Counted from the first letter of the stretch, positions 7,061-15,098 are shown. The stretch: DNA of 20,106 nucleotides from TA-21 sp035620895 (GCA_035620895.1 DASPFY010000049.1:1-20106); one strand, 5' to 3'. The notes: generated by a model not told the origin, from the letters alone. A program made the numbers and translations.

Positions 7061-8929
7061 ATGTTGCCAGTCGAATTATTGAGAGTACGTATATCAAGCA
7101 AAATGAATCAGATAAAACCTGTATTTTATTACTATGAGAACGAATTATCTTTGCCCTCAAAAATAATCAAGATGTATGAAGAAATGGCTGAGAAAAAAGT
7201 CTCCAAGGCAAATGTAGATGAGAATGTCTCAAAAATGGAAGCTAAATACACAGATTATAAACTTGTCAGAGGTATCTGTCATCTTTTAGAACAAAGGTGT
7301 GTATATGCATCTAATACATCATCTAATATTGCATTTTTCAATAATGGGAATAATACAAATAATGCTATATATCTGAGAAGAAGCATATTTGAAGAATCTT
7401 CTCGCAATGGTTATCCAGTGACGGAAAATGAGAGAAAATATATACTCCAAAAAGTCGCTTCAAAAAACAATCTAACAATCGACGAGTTGGAACTTGCGAT
7501 GTGGAACGATCTTGATCAGAATAAATACTTGAAAAACTTTGATTCACTGAGTGCGCTACAATTAGTTGCATGGTATAACATTTCCATTCTTCAGACCGTA
7601 TTACTTAATTGCGTCAAACTCGAATTCAGTGTTTATGGTGGCTTCAACTGGAAGAAAATTTTGCGTAAAATAAAACAACTTGGATTGATGTACCTTCTGT
7701 ACAACGAACCCAATCTGAAATTAGCATCAAATAATCAAACAAAAAATCAAGATATGTTACTTGGGAGCAATAACGATAAGAGAATTATATGTACAGTGGA
7801 TGGTCCCCTTAGCATAATAAGATTGACAGATAAGTATGGTATGGCAATGGCCAAACTAATTCCATTAATAATATTTACAGAAAGGTGGTCCATTGATGCA
7901 ACAATATTGAGAAAATCTATGAAGGGTATAAAAAAAACCTATAACTTTCAACTCTCAAGCAGAGAAAAAGATCTTCCGATTTTTGATGCATCGCATATTA
8001 CATCACATACTCATCTTCAGTCAGAGCCTGACTCAGAAATTGCATTATCAATTAACAAATATATCATAGATAGCTTTGATAGTAATGTTGAAAGGAAATT
8101 TATGGATAAATTTCTCAAGTTTTCTATTGATTGGAAACTTGCTAGGGAGCCGGATCCATTGATTCTATCAGATGGTAAGGCATTCATACCAGATTTTGTA
8201 TTTGAAAAACATGGAGTTAAAGTGTATTTAGAGATAGTTGGTTTCTGGACTAACGACTACTTAAAGCGAAAATTAGAGAAAATAAAAGACTTGACTATGA
8301 ATCCGGCTACTGCAGAAGGTACTGACTTGTTAATAGCTGCGAATATGGATAACTATATTTCTGAAAATGGAGACAAGATAATGATAGAATCAATATTCTC
8401 AAAGTTCATAGCTAAAAAAAACCTAATCTTTTATAAGAAAGATGAAATTCCATTTCGTCCAATAATTAAATATTTGAAGAATATTGACTCTAAAATTATT
8501 GATGATATTTCAACTAATTTCTATGATACAATTGCTAGAGAGATAGAAAAAATAATTCAAGACAAACAAAGTAAAGTTATCTTTCTTAAAGAAATATCAG
8601 ATAAGCATAATATTCCGCTTGAGTCTGTCTTGAAGACTATAACAAACCTTCAATCAAACAATAATAACTTAAAACATGCGACTACAAATGGAATTAAGAA
8701 TTTCTTATTAGTTGATAATTACATGATTGCTATTGATAAAATTAACGAATTGTTACCAGAACTTGATAAAATTAACAAGTTACATGATGCCATTTTCTTT
8801 CTATGTGAAAATGATATTCCAGAAGAATGTATTACCCTGCTTATTCCAAAAATTGGATTTGAGATTGTTTGGAATGGTATTGATTCTAATAATGCGTTAA
8901 TACAACGACAGCCAATAAAGGACTCATAG
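7061..8929 (+). CDS. bax1: Bax1, DUF790 family nuclease partner of the archaeal XPB helicase
   Basis: In other archaea Bax1 binds XPB (Rad25) and cuts DNA during a nucleotide-excision-type repair reaction. The N-terminus MLPVELLRVRI and the DYKLVRGICHLLEQRCVY block (65-82) are hallmark DUF790 sequences. The nuclease region carries E344 (NVERKF), D378 in FIPDFVF and E391 in VYLEIVGFWTNDYLKRK, the arrangement of this family's PD-(D/E)xK-like site. About 150 residues follow, including a winged-helix-like region (KEISDKHNIPLESVL), making it, at 622 residues, longer than I expect for the family. The xpb gene, which normally adjoins bax1, is absent here. ATG 7061 fits the conserved start. Confidence 0.85.
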   Translation: MLPVELLRVRISSKMNQIKPVFYYYENELSLPSKIIKMYEEMAEKKVSKANVDENVSKMEAKYTDYKLVRGICHLLEQRCVYASNTSSNIAFFNNGNNTNNAIYLRRSIFEESSRNGYPVTENERKYILQKVASKNNLTIDELELAMWNDLDQNKYLKNFDSLSALQLVAWYNISILQTVLLNCVKLEFSVYGGFNWKKILRKIKQLGLMYLLYNEPNLKLASNNQTKNQDMLLGSNNDKRIICTVDGPLSIIRLTDKYGMAMAKLIPLIIFTERWSIDATILRKSMKGIKKTYNFQLSSREKDLPIFDASHITSHTHLQSEPDSEIALSINKYIIDSFDSNVERKFMDKFLKFSIDWKLAREPDPLILSDGKAFIPDFVFEKHGVKVYLEIVGFWTNDYLKRKLEKIKDLTMNPATAEGTDLLIAANMDNYISENGDKIMIESIFSKFIAKKNLIFYKKDEIPFRPIIKYLKNIDSKIIDDISTNFYDTIAREIEKIIQDKQSKVIFLKEISDKHNIPLESVLKTITNLQSNNNNLKHATTNGIKNFLLVDNYMIAIDKINELLPELDKINKLHDAIFFLCENDIPEECITLLIPKIGFEIVWNGIDSNNALIQRQPIKDS

Positions 8930-8935
8930 ATTGAT

Positions 8936-9339
8936 TTGAAATATGATGACTTCAGTTTGATATCAAAAATTGCTGTGGATATAGAAATAGTATATATGTT
9001 GAGGACACTACATTTGAGATATTGCGGTCCGACAAAAGAGCAAACATATGGCTTAAAAACAACAAAGGAAATTGGAGAGATACAACCTGCCCATGTGGTA
9101 GTAATTTCCACTTTAATGGAGATATTGATGAATTATTTTCATGGGAACGGATACATCTGAGACACATGTCATCGGATCCTGAAAATCATGCTATGCTATC
9201 GCTTTATCCAACTGATATGGTTATTTTTTATCATTCTGCGAGTGGATATATTGTAGAAATAAGAAAACATAAGCCTCATGAGATTAAGGATTTGCAAAAT
9301 GCCTGCTTGTATGGAAATGTCAAGCTTGCAGGAGTCTAA
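8936..9339 (+). CDS. Small protein of unknown function, probably frameshifted near 8984-8988
   Basis: An intact open frame with a start runs only from TTG 9022 to 9339 (105 residues), but coding-like sequence continues upstream without a start codon. Reading TTG 8936, 6 nt after the bax1 stop, gives YDDFSLISKIAVDIE; moving back one base at GAAAT (8984-8988) then gives NSIYVEDTTFEILRSDK in the frame of the downstream ORF. The join would be restored by one extra A, so a single-base deletion or a sequencing error is likely. The product would have about 134 residues with a CPCG pair, a FHFNGDIDELF segment and beta-rich stretches. I do not recognise the family. Spacing suggests cotranscription with bax1. 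Confidence 0.55.
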
Positions 9340-9462
9340 TATTTGAGTTCAGGTACAGGCAAACTTTAATTCTAAATTTTAAGTAGGACTTATCAAAAAT
9401 TTACGATACCGTTAGCAATAACTTACTAAGGCAGTTTACAAAAAGCAAATAACGGGAAGATA

Positions 9463-10038
9463 ATGAATAAAACCATGAAACTACCGTCTGATTGGAAGTT
9501 TGAATCATCACGGAAAATATACTCCAATAAATATATCGAGTTATACGAGGACGTACTGGACATCAGGAATAAAAAGAAGATCTACACAAGAGCAAAAAGA
9601 AAAAATTATTCCACAATAGTACCGTTTATTTCTGATAATGAAATTCTGGTAATTAAGAGTTACAGACATTTGGTCAATTCCTACCAAATTGAAGCTCCAT
9701 CTGGTTATATTGAGAATGGTGAAACCCCATTTGAAGCGGCCAACAGAGAATTGAAGGAAGAAACTGGCTATGTAGCAAATGATATTATCAGCCTGGGTTC
9801 ATATACATTAGATTATACTATGTTTGAACAAACAGGCAATTTATTTGTCGGTTATGATTTAGTTAATGAAAGGAAACAAGAATTGGGGATGATGGAGATA
9901 ATAGAGACCACAATTCTAACAATTGATGAAATTAAAAAGTTACTATTTAATGGAAAAATATTAAATGCGTCCTCGATTGTTGCCTTTTACAAATCATTAG
10001 AATTTCATAAAAATTATAAGAATAAGAAGATGAAATGA
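9463..10038 (+). CDS. Nudix hydrolase, ADP-ribose pyrophosphatase-like
   Basis: Cleaves a nucleoside diphosphate linked to another group; the ADP-ribose branch is suggested by the approach RHLVNSYQIEAPSGYIENGE before the motif, common in NudF-like enzymes. The Nudix box is complete at residues 81-103: G81, E87, then RELKEETGY with the metal-binding Glu residues. The 191-residue length is normal. ATG 9463 is chosen; ATG 9475 four codons later is also possible. The next gene starts 84 nt downstream with its own promoter element, so the two may be separately transcribed. Confidence 0.85.
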   Translation: MNKTMKLPSDWKFESSRKIYSNKYIELYEDVLDIRNKKKIYTRAKRKNYSTIVPFISDNEILVIKSYRHLVNSYQIEAPSGYIENGETPFEAANRELKEETGYVANDIISLGSYTLDYTMFEQTGNLFVGYDLVNERKQELGMMEIIETTILTIDEIKKLLFNGKILNASSIVAFYKSLEFHKNYKNKKMK

Positions 10039-10122
10039 TATTCTAATTGAATAGTATTATGAAGAATGGGAGTAATAATTGTTGCATCAGTAATTTAATC
10101 GATTACGGTAGTTGATAATAGT

Positions 10123-11418
10123 TTGCAAGATAGTTATGATATTACAGTTATCGGTGGGGGCATACTGGGTTGTGCTATTGCTTATTTTCTTTCCATTATG
10201 ACAGATTCAACAATTGTCGTAATGGAACAGGAAAAAAAAGTTGCAATGCATACTAGTAGCAGAAATACTGGAAAAGTTCATGCTCCATTTTATTATAATC
10301 CAGAAAAAAAGTTATCAACTGCAACCTATGCATTGAAGGGATTTGACATGCTAAAGCGTTACTGTACAGTACACAGTTTACCATTTAAAGAAGATGGAGT
10401 AGTTGAGGTTGCAACTAATGACAGAGAAATTGACATTTTACATGTACATGTCCAATGGGCTCTCAAGAATGGATTGAGAAATGAGGATGTAAAATTTTTA
10501 AGTAAAAATGAAATGCTGCAAATTGAACCTAACGTAAAATGTGAGTCTGGGATTATATGCTTTCGAGATGCTTCAACTGATTATGGTCTCATAAATCAAA
10601 GACTTATGGAAGACGCCAACAAGTTTGGTTGTAAGACATCATTTGAAAACAAATTTAGATCAATTTACAACAATACAGGCAGAGATTCAAATAGAAAAAT
10701 GACAGTCATCGGCACTGTTAAAGATATAACTACTGATTATGTGATAAATGCAGCTGGTGGAAATTCACTTGATATTGCCCATAGTATTGATCTTGCAAAA
10801 GAATACACTGATCTTCACTTTAGGGGAGAATACTGGATAGCTCCACAAAAATATGGTAACCTTACCAGAAGGAGTATTTATATGGTACCACGATATACTA
10901 AGTATCCTTTTTTAGATCCCCACTGGATTATTAGAAGTGATGGAAGATGCGAAGTAGGACCAAATGCTGTCCCTGTTTTTGGTCCATATTCATATACTTT
11001 ATATGATAACCTGAAAAATGCAGCTCCGAAACTTTTTGGATCATTCAAAGTAGGAGTATTAAAATTACTTCTAAGTAAACAGTTCCTCTACTTGGTAGCA
11101 AGCGAATTTTCTAGTTCTTTTTCTAAGACGAATATGATAAATAGAGTGAGGAGATTTTTGCCATCTCTAAATCCATCTGATTTCAAACAAAGAGGTATGG
11201 CAGGTGTTAGATCATTGTTAATTGACAAAAATGGAGATTTTGCATCCGAGAGTTTGCTTGTAGAAGGTGATTCTTCCTTACACATACTGAATTACAATTC
11301 CCCTGGTGCGACGGGAGCATTACCAGTTGCGGCAAATATTGTAAGAAAATTAATTGAAAGAGGTATTGTGAATGGTACGTCTAAACAAATTAACTTTCCA
11401 TTTACAGATGAATTCTAA
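10123..11418 (+). CDS. lhgO: FAD-dependent oxidoreductase of the L-2-hydroxyglutarate oxidase family
   Basis: Members oxidise L-2-hydroxyglutarate to 2-oxoglutarate and pass electrons to the quinone pool or oxygen. The protein has 431 residues with an N-terminal FAD fold (VIGGGILGCAIAYFLS, 9-24). The SSRNTGKVHAPFYYNPEKK block corresponds to the family's S-N-S-G-V-I-H-x-G-x-Y-Y element, and DYGLINQRLMEDA and the C-terminal NYNSPGATGALPVA also match. The start is TTG 10123: an AATTTAATC element centred at 10096 predicts transcription at about 10122, so the mRNA is probably leaderless. The substrate is inferred from family only; related DAO-fold dehydrogenases remain possible. Confidence 0.75.
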   Translation: MQDSYDITVIGGGILGCAIAYFLSIMTDSTIVVMEQEKKVAMHTSSRNTGKVHAPFYYNPEKKLSTATYALKGFDMLKRYCTVHSLPFKEDGVVEVATNDREIDILHVHVQWALKNGLRNEDVKFLSKNEMLQIEPNVKCESGIICFRDASTDYGLINQRLMEDANKFGCKTSFENKFRSIYNNTGRDSNRKMTVIGTVKDITTDYVINAAGGNSLDIAHSIDLAKEYTDLHFRGEYWIAPQKYGNLTRRSIYMVPRYTKYPFLDPHWIIRSDGRCEVGPNAVPVFGPYSYTLYDNLKNAAPKLFGSFKVGVLKLLLSKQFLYLVASEFSSSFSKTNMINRVRRFLPSLNPSDFKQRGMAGVRSLLIDKNGDFASESLLVEGDSSLHILNYNSPGATGALPVAANIVRKLIERGIVNGTSKQINFPFTDEF

Positions 11419-11471
11419 AATGCATATTAGCACTAGAAAGCAGGTATGACGATCAGAATCCGCACCTAATA

Positions 11472-11479
11472 TTATATTA
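11472..11479 (+). promoter_or_regulatory. Candidate TATA element of tRNA-Pro
   Basis: TTATATTA at 11472-11479 sits about 26-30 nt before the tRNA 5' end, the expected place for an archaeal TATA box. Confidence 0.4.
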
Positions 11480-11504
11480 AGGTAATTTTGAAATAAACTA
11501 ACGA

Positions 11505-11578
11505 GGGGTTGTCGTCTAGCTTGGTATGATGCCAGCCTCGGGCGCTGGAGGTCGTCGGTTCGAATCCGACCAGCCCCA
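11505..11578 (+). tRNA. tRNA-Pro (anticodon CGG)
   Basis: Folded by hand. Acceptor arms GGGGTTG (11505-11511) and CAGCCCC (11571-11577) pair fully with one G-U; discriminator A11578. Anticodon stem CCAGC/GCTGG (11532-11536/11544-11548) encloses CTCGGGC, giving anticodon CGG, which reads CCG. T stem GTCGG/CCGAC with loop TTCGAAT is perfect. No intron, no encoded CCA. An integrase remnant starts 9 nt after its 3' end. Confidence 0.95.
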
Positions 11579-11586
11579 TACCAATT

Positions 11587-11976
11587 TTGTTCCTTTATTT
11601 AGTCCCACTTCCCATAGATATAGTGAAATTGCAGATCACTAAAGGAGAAGAAAATAAACTCAGTTTGTCGAATCCCTACCATATGTTCAAGTTTTCGATA
11701 AGGTCTGATCTTACAAGAAAATACTATGAGAGAAGAATTCGAAATTTTTTTGAGTTTATTGAATTTTGTCCAGATAAAGATATGGGAGAACGTTGTAATT
11801 CCTTCGCTAATGCAATGTTAAATGACAGCAGCTGGGGATTAAATAAAATAATAATGTTCTTGCAATATCAAAAAGAACGAACAGAGAAAGGTGACATCAC
11901 TTCAGCAACATTGATTAATTTTGTGAAAGCGTGGGTTTCAAGTGTTATTTTTGGCAAGGTCGAAATCCATTTTTAA
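11587..11976 (+). CDS. N-terminal remnant of a tyrosine-type integrase
   Basis: A 129-residue product that resembles only the core-binding (SAM-like) half of the tyrosine integrases frequent in thaumarchaeal genomes: an NPYHMFKFSIRS segment (29-40), then T-x3-YYERRIRNFFEFIEF, a Cys-containing linker, FLQYQKERTEKGDITSATL and a final FVKA helix. The catalytic half with R-H-R-Y is absent: the frame ends at 11976 and I find no continuation in other frames beyond a vague KRGTDGL match. It begins 9 nt past tRNA-Pro, the classic site for archaeal integration, so it probably marks an old element. The TTG start is weak; the conserved part begins near codon 29. Function as a recombinase is unlikely. 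Confidence 0.6.
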   Translation: MFLYLVPLPIDIVKLQITKGEENKLSLSNPYHMFKFSIRSDLTRKYYERRIRNFFEFIEFCPDKDMGERCNSFANAMLNDSSWGLNKIIMFLQYQKERTEKGDITSATLINFVKAWVSSVIFGKVEIHF

Positions 11977-12035
11977 GAGGAACTGACGGTTTAGGTTTTT
12001 TCGTTACCACTGTTGACTCTGGTTGTGGTGATGAG

Positions 12036-12062
12036 CCTAAAAAAGGATTGTAAATAAAAGCA
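12036..12062 (-). terminator. T-rich terminator after the secreted protein gene
   Basis: On the minus strand GCTTTTATTTACAATCCTTTTTT lies 17-43 nt past the stop at 12079. Two T-rich blocks fit archaeal termination. A facing T-run at 11996-12001 may end the integrase remnant transcript. Confidence 0.45.
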
Positions 12063-12078
12063 TTAAAGGGACAGCTTG

Positions 12079-12624
12079 CTAGTGCGTACTGTTGCCCATT
12101 GACATATTTCCCTTGGATTCGCCCGTTTTCGTAACCGGCGTAATTTCATCCACGCCAATCACAACTGTTGCAGTTGGTCCAAATTTTACTTCATTGTCTG
12201 TTGGGTTTTGCAGTGCTATGTCAGTAATCGGATTAACGCCCTGCGGACCTGATTCAATATCTACATGGTAAATACACATTGTTCCTGGTTTAGATAATTC
12301 CTTAACTAATTCCAAGTCTGCAGGCTTTAATGCAGGTGCTTGACCAATAAGTACATTCAAGGATGTTTTATTATTGCTGTCACAAGGAAGCTTTGCAGCA
12401 ATGTGACCCATCACTATTAGATACGGTGTAGTATCATACAAGTGAATGTAGTCTTTTGAGGGAAGGGTCATACCTTCAAGCAGAATAGTTTGAGAGTCCC
12501 TTACCACATTTTTTTCTTGAGCATTAGAATACTGCAGTGAACTTGCAAATAACATCGAAGTTGATCCCAAAGCTGCAATTAAGATTGTTACTAGAGTCAG
12601 TGTTTGCATTTCGTGATTTTTCAT
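12079..12624 (-). CDS. Secreted or surface protein with Met/His tail, unknown family
   Basis: A 181-residue protein. A signal peptide is clear: MKNHEMQT, a hydrophobic core, and a likely cut after QYSNAQ (about residue 36). The mature part is beta-rich with two Cys (LPCDS and GTMCIYH) that could form a disulfide, a conserved-looking ESGPQGVNPITDIALQNPTD segment, and a C-terminal tail GNMSMGNSTH with Met and His spaced as in loose copper-binding tails. I recognise it only as the type of exported protein common in ammonia-oxidising archaea. Same strand as the gene at 12784-13794 but with its own promoter region holding a duplicated 13-bp element. Confidence 0.6.
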   Translation of the reverse strand: MKNHEMQTLTLVTILIAALGSTSMLFASSLQYSNAQEKNVVRDSQTILLEGMTLPSKDYIHLYDTTPYLIVMGHIAAKLPCDSNNKTSLNVLIGQAPALKPADLELVKELSKPGTMCIYHVDIESGPQGVNPITDIALQNPTDNEVKFGPTATVVIGVDEITPVTKTGESKGNMSMGNSTH

Positions 12625-12651
12625 TATGAGTGCAAGAAGGAGTCATTGTAT

Positions 12652-12681
12652 TTAACATTATATTGTAATTAACATTATATT
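12652..12681 (-). repeat. Tandem 13-bp direct repeat in the promoter of the 12079 gene
   Basis: TTAACATTATATT occurs at 12652-12664 and again at 12669-12681, a 17-bp period. On the minus strand each copy contains ATATAATG, a possible TATA element, 28-57 nt upstream of the start codon. This could be a doubled promoter or a tandem operator. Confidence 0.5.
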
Positions 12682-12783
12682 AAATGGATTTATCTTCTAT
12701 TTCGTGCCTTTACCAATGATTATAGTTTACCAATTTGATTATCACTTTTTTTGAATCAACTCTTTAGATAGAGAAGTTTACGA

Positions 12784-13794
12784 TCAGAAACTCATTGATG
12801 AACTATTCATATTCATCATGCTTCCATTGCCACTGAGGTTTCCTCCGGGCTTTAATTCAAATTTCATAAGTCCACTTGTATCACTTCCGTTCCTGTTTAC
12901 GTTTTCTGCTAATGAAATTATTCCATCCTTAGGAATCATAAAATGAACTACATCCTTGCTGGAATTTGTCGGGTCGATCATAAGCATTTTTGTCGGTAAT
13001 GGGATATCGTTAACCTCTCCTGAGAAGCTTTGGTTTGCAAATGGGCTTGGTTTGGGAAACCATATTTCTTCGTGAACAAAAATATTGTTTGCTTTGATTC
13101 TTGAAACATTCCAATTAAATGGCATTTCCCATCTTACTTTCAGATTTTCAGGCTCAAATGTAAAGTTTTGGACTTTATCATAGTAGGAGATTAATGTACT
13201 GTTATAGACTTTATTCCCATAAGTTAGATTGGTTGCGTGTACATCTCCAATACTGAGGTACGAATCAAATCTCGGAGCGTTTTCAGGCTGGAAAATATTT
13301 CTAACATTGTCAATTCCAAAAATTTCTATGGCAAAATGATACAATCCTCCTTCAGAGAGTACAGGACCCGCTATTGTGATATCTCCTGTGTCACTAGTCC
13401 ACCCACCTAAAAAAGGTTCAGTAGTTCCAAAGATACTAATCGGACCTTCATTTGGTTGGAATTTAAGTGTTAAAGGTCCTTTCTTTGAATAAAACAGTTC
13501 ACGGAATAATACTTCGTCATCTTTGCTTATTGTTAAAAAATAATTAACATCAGTTATGTTATTCCCAGTATTAGAGTCAAATAATCTTAATTGGAAGAAG
13601 GCATTTTGCATTGCATCGGACGTCAAGACTGGCGGACTAATCTTAGTATAAAGGCTTGCTACTCTAGCCCCTATTGAAGCGGGAGGCAGAGTTTCTTCAA
13701 ATAGTCCGTCAGAGGATACCTTTTGCAGGCTTGGGATCAACATAATACTTGTGACCAGTAAAAATGAAATAACTAAAGTAACGCACTTTGCCAT
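12784..13794 (-). CDS. Large secreted protein with Met-rich tail, unknown family
   Basis: A 336-residue exported protein. Signal peptide: MAKCVTLVISFLLVTSIMLIP, cut probably within SLQKVSSDG. The mature part looks like successive beta-sandwich segments (FFQLRLFDSNTGNNITDVNYFLTI; GGWTSDTGDITIAGPVLSEGGLYHFAIEIFG) and has many N-glycosylation sequons. The GGLYHFAIEIFGIDN stretch resembles Ig-like or cupredoxin-like folds of thaumarchaeal surface proteins, without the Cys-x-His-Met copper site. The tail NGSMMNMNSSSMSF is Met-rich, paralleling the next gene. ATG 13794 gives a compact signal peptide. Function unknown. Confidence 0.6.
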   Translation of the reverse strand: MAKCVTLVISFLLVTSIMLIPSLQKVSSDGLFEETLPPASIGARVASLYTKISPPVLTSDAMQNAFFQLRLFDSNTGNNITDVNYFLTISKDDEVLFRELFYSKKGPLTLKFQPNEGPISIFGTTEPFLGGWTSDTGDITIAGPVLSEGGLYHFAIEIFGIDNVRNIFQPENAPRFDSYLSIGDVHATNLTYGNKVYNSTLISYYDKVQNFTFEPENLKVRWEMPFNWNVSRIKANNIFVHEEIWFPKPSPFANQSFSGEVNDIPLPTKMLMIDPTNSSKDVVHFMIPKDGIISLAENVNRNGSDTSGLMKFELKPGGNLSGNGSMMNMNSSSMSF

Positions 13795-13921
13795 GTATTT
13801 TTGTCAAGTAAAAGGTAATTTATATGTGATTTCTATGGTTTCTATACGGTATCAAATACAAATCTCTCAGACCAAATAAATTGAGACTTCAGGCACATTC
13901 AAAATACCCCACACAGTCAAA

Positions 13922-14328
13922 TTGGAAGGACAGTGGATTCTTGATTCAGCTACTGATTACCAGTTCAAAACTGAGCTTTCTTACGAGAATGGCAAGCAAA
14001 TTATTGAAATAAACTCGCCATCCTTCCTAGGTGGTAACGGAAACAGATTAGATCCTATGGGATATTGTGTTGCTGGTATTGCTTCTTGTTTCATCGCGAC
14101 CTTTGTAACTACTGCAGCAGGTCCGGGCGTAAGGCTCACCAAGCTAACCGCGAATGTAGAATGTAAAATAACTTTGCAAAAACTTTTGACGTATCTGATG
14201 AACCCATTACTGAAGGGATAACCTTTAGAATAGATGCAGTCAGCGATAATGCAGATAAATCTAAGTTGCAAGAATTGCTCAAGATGGCTGAGAAAGATGT
14301 CCCGCGGTATACAGCATGTCTCATATAA
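13922..14328 (+). pseudogene. OsmC-like peroxiredoxin gene, frameshifted
   Basis: OsmC proteins reduce organic hydroperoxides with two cysteines. The first frame (13922-14221) holds the N-terminal domain and helix with the peroxidatic Cys (C56 in GIASCFIATF), then runs off family sequence after VECKI. Shifting back one base near 14168-14173 restores family sequence (FAKTFDVSDEPITEGITFRI ... LQELLKMAEKDVPRYTACLI) to a stop at 14326. One missing base explains this. The usual second site, CP before the last strand, reads DVP, so the resolving Cys is also lost, although a Cys lies a few residues on. The start is a TTG at 13922. Either a decayed gene or a sequencing error plus a variant. Confidence 0.75.
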
Positions 14329-14445
14329 TTAATGTTAAAGCAACCATAAACTGAATGAATTGGTAACAACTTTCTATACTGCGCTATTATACTTCGGATT
14401 AATGTAATTACAGGCTTTCAAAAACTGACGGAATACTTATCGGAC

Positions 14446-14640
14446 CTAGGAAATTGTTGAAGGATGACGCGGATTAGTATCAGAAGGTTTTTGCTCATCG
14501 GGAACGGATGTCTTTTGTTCTGCTTGATTACTCTTTATGGTATCTAGAATGTATAGACCAATTTCTGTCAATTTTACTTTACTATTTAGGAAGTTGTAAT
14601 AGTAACTAGTTCCAATTTCAGTGAAAATAACAAATCTAAT
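14446..14640 (-). pseudogene. Fragment of a small thaumarchaeal protein, no start codon
   Basis: The minus strand is open for 65 codons ending at TAG 14446-14448. It begins with ATT (after TGA) and has no ATG, GTG or TTG before its conserved-looking core: FVIFTEIGTSYYYNFLNSK, then VKLTEIGLYILDTIKSNQ. These read like real helical coding sequence, reminiscent of small helix-turn-helix-type proteins, followed by a polar tail. It overlaps the plus-strand oxidase fragment by about 50 bp, so at least one is truncated. The family call is a guess. Confidence 0.4.
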
Positions 14641-14847
14641 TCACAATCAAAGATTTATGAAATTTCCATACCTCCTGGATCTGGAAATGCTATAGAAGCT
14701 GTTTTTCCTGAAGAAGGAACGTACTTTGGAAATGACCATGATCTTGGTAGAGTACTCGGTGGTGCCGGCTTCGTCGTACTTGCCAGCAGAAATTCTACGA
14801 GCGAAGATCATCCTAGTGGTGCCTTACAGATTGATAAATTGTGGTAG
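14590..14847 (+). pseudogene. C-terminal fragment of a multicopper oxidase or cupredoxin
   Basis: The plus strand is open from 14590 to TAG 14845 with no start codon. The last 65 codons read like the end of a multicopper oxidase domain: PPGSGNAIEAVFPEEGTYFG, NDHDLGRVLGGAGFVVLAS, then HPSGALQIDKLW. The pattern P-x-G-x-G, F-x-E-G-x-Y, D-H, GGAG matches copper nitrite-reductase-type cupredoxin ends, including the His of the DH pair. The upstream domains are absent. The overlapping antisense fragment marks the break near 14640. Ammonia-oxidising archaea carry many such oxidases, so an intact paralog elsewhere is likely. Confidence 0.5.
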
Positions 14848-15066
14848 TTGCTTTCCTGTGCTTTCTAGAAAATAATTCATGAAACGCCTGGACTTATATC
14901 TACAGCAAAGCATCTTTGTTCCAAGTAATTGCTTAAATAATATTTCAACAGTTACAATGTACTGAATAAGGAATCCAAATTATCAAAGACAACTGTTTTG
15001 TTCTTGATTATATGATTGCCTTTATTATCATTCTCTGACTGTATCACCTACAGTAAAAGATGGAAA
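14848..15066. other. Intergenic stretch without a gene
   Basis: Together with the remnants above, this closes a 750-bp region (14329-15074) without an intact gene. I see no RNA gene or repeat. A minus-strand run of about 31 codons starting GTG near 15053 (VIQSENDNKG ... DSLFSTL) is too short to call. Confidence 0.4.
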
Positions 15067-15068
15067 AA

Positions 15069-15077
15069 CCTTAAATG
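15069..15077 (+). promoter_or_regulatory. TATA element of the metallophosphoesterase gene
   Basis: CCTTAAATG at 15069-15077 is centred 26 nt before 15099. An ATG lies inside the element (15075) and would be upstream of transcription; the in-frame GTG at 15099 coincides with the predicted mRNA 5' end. Confidence 0.5.
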
Positions 15078-15098
15078 CATCACATCGTATGCGAGGTT

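Noticed and set aside
8719..9111. 130-codon minus-strand frame over the end of bax1
   Set aside because: Overlaps coding sequence of bax1 and the next gene; no recognisable features.
14136..14369. Minus-strand frames opposite the broken OsmC gene
   Set aside because: The plus strand carries clear OsmC sequence across the same bases, so these are shadows.
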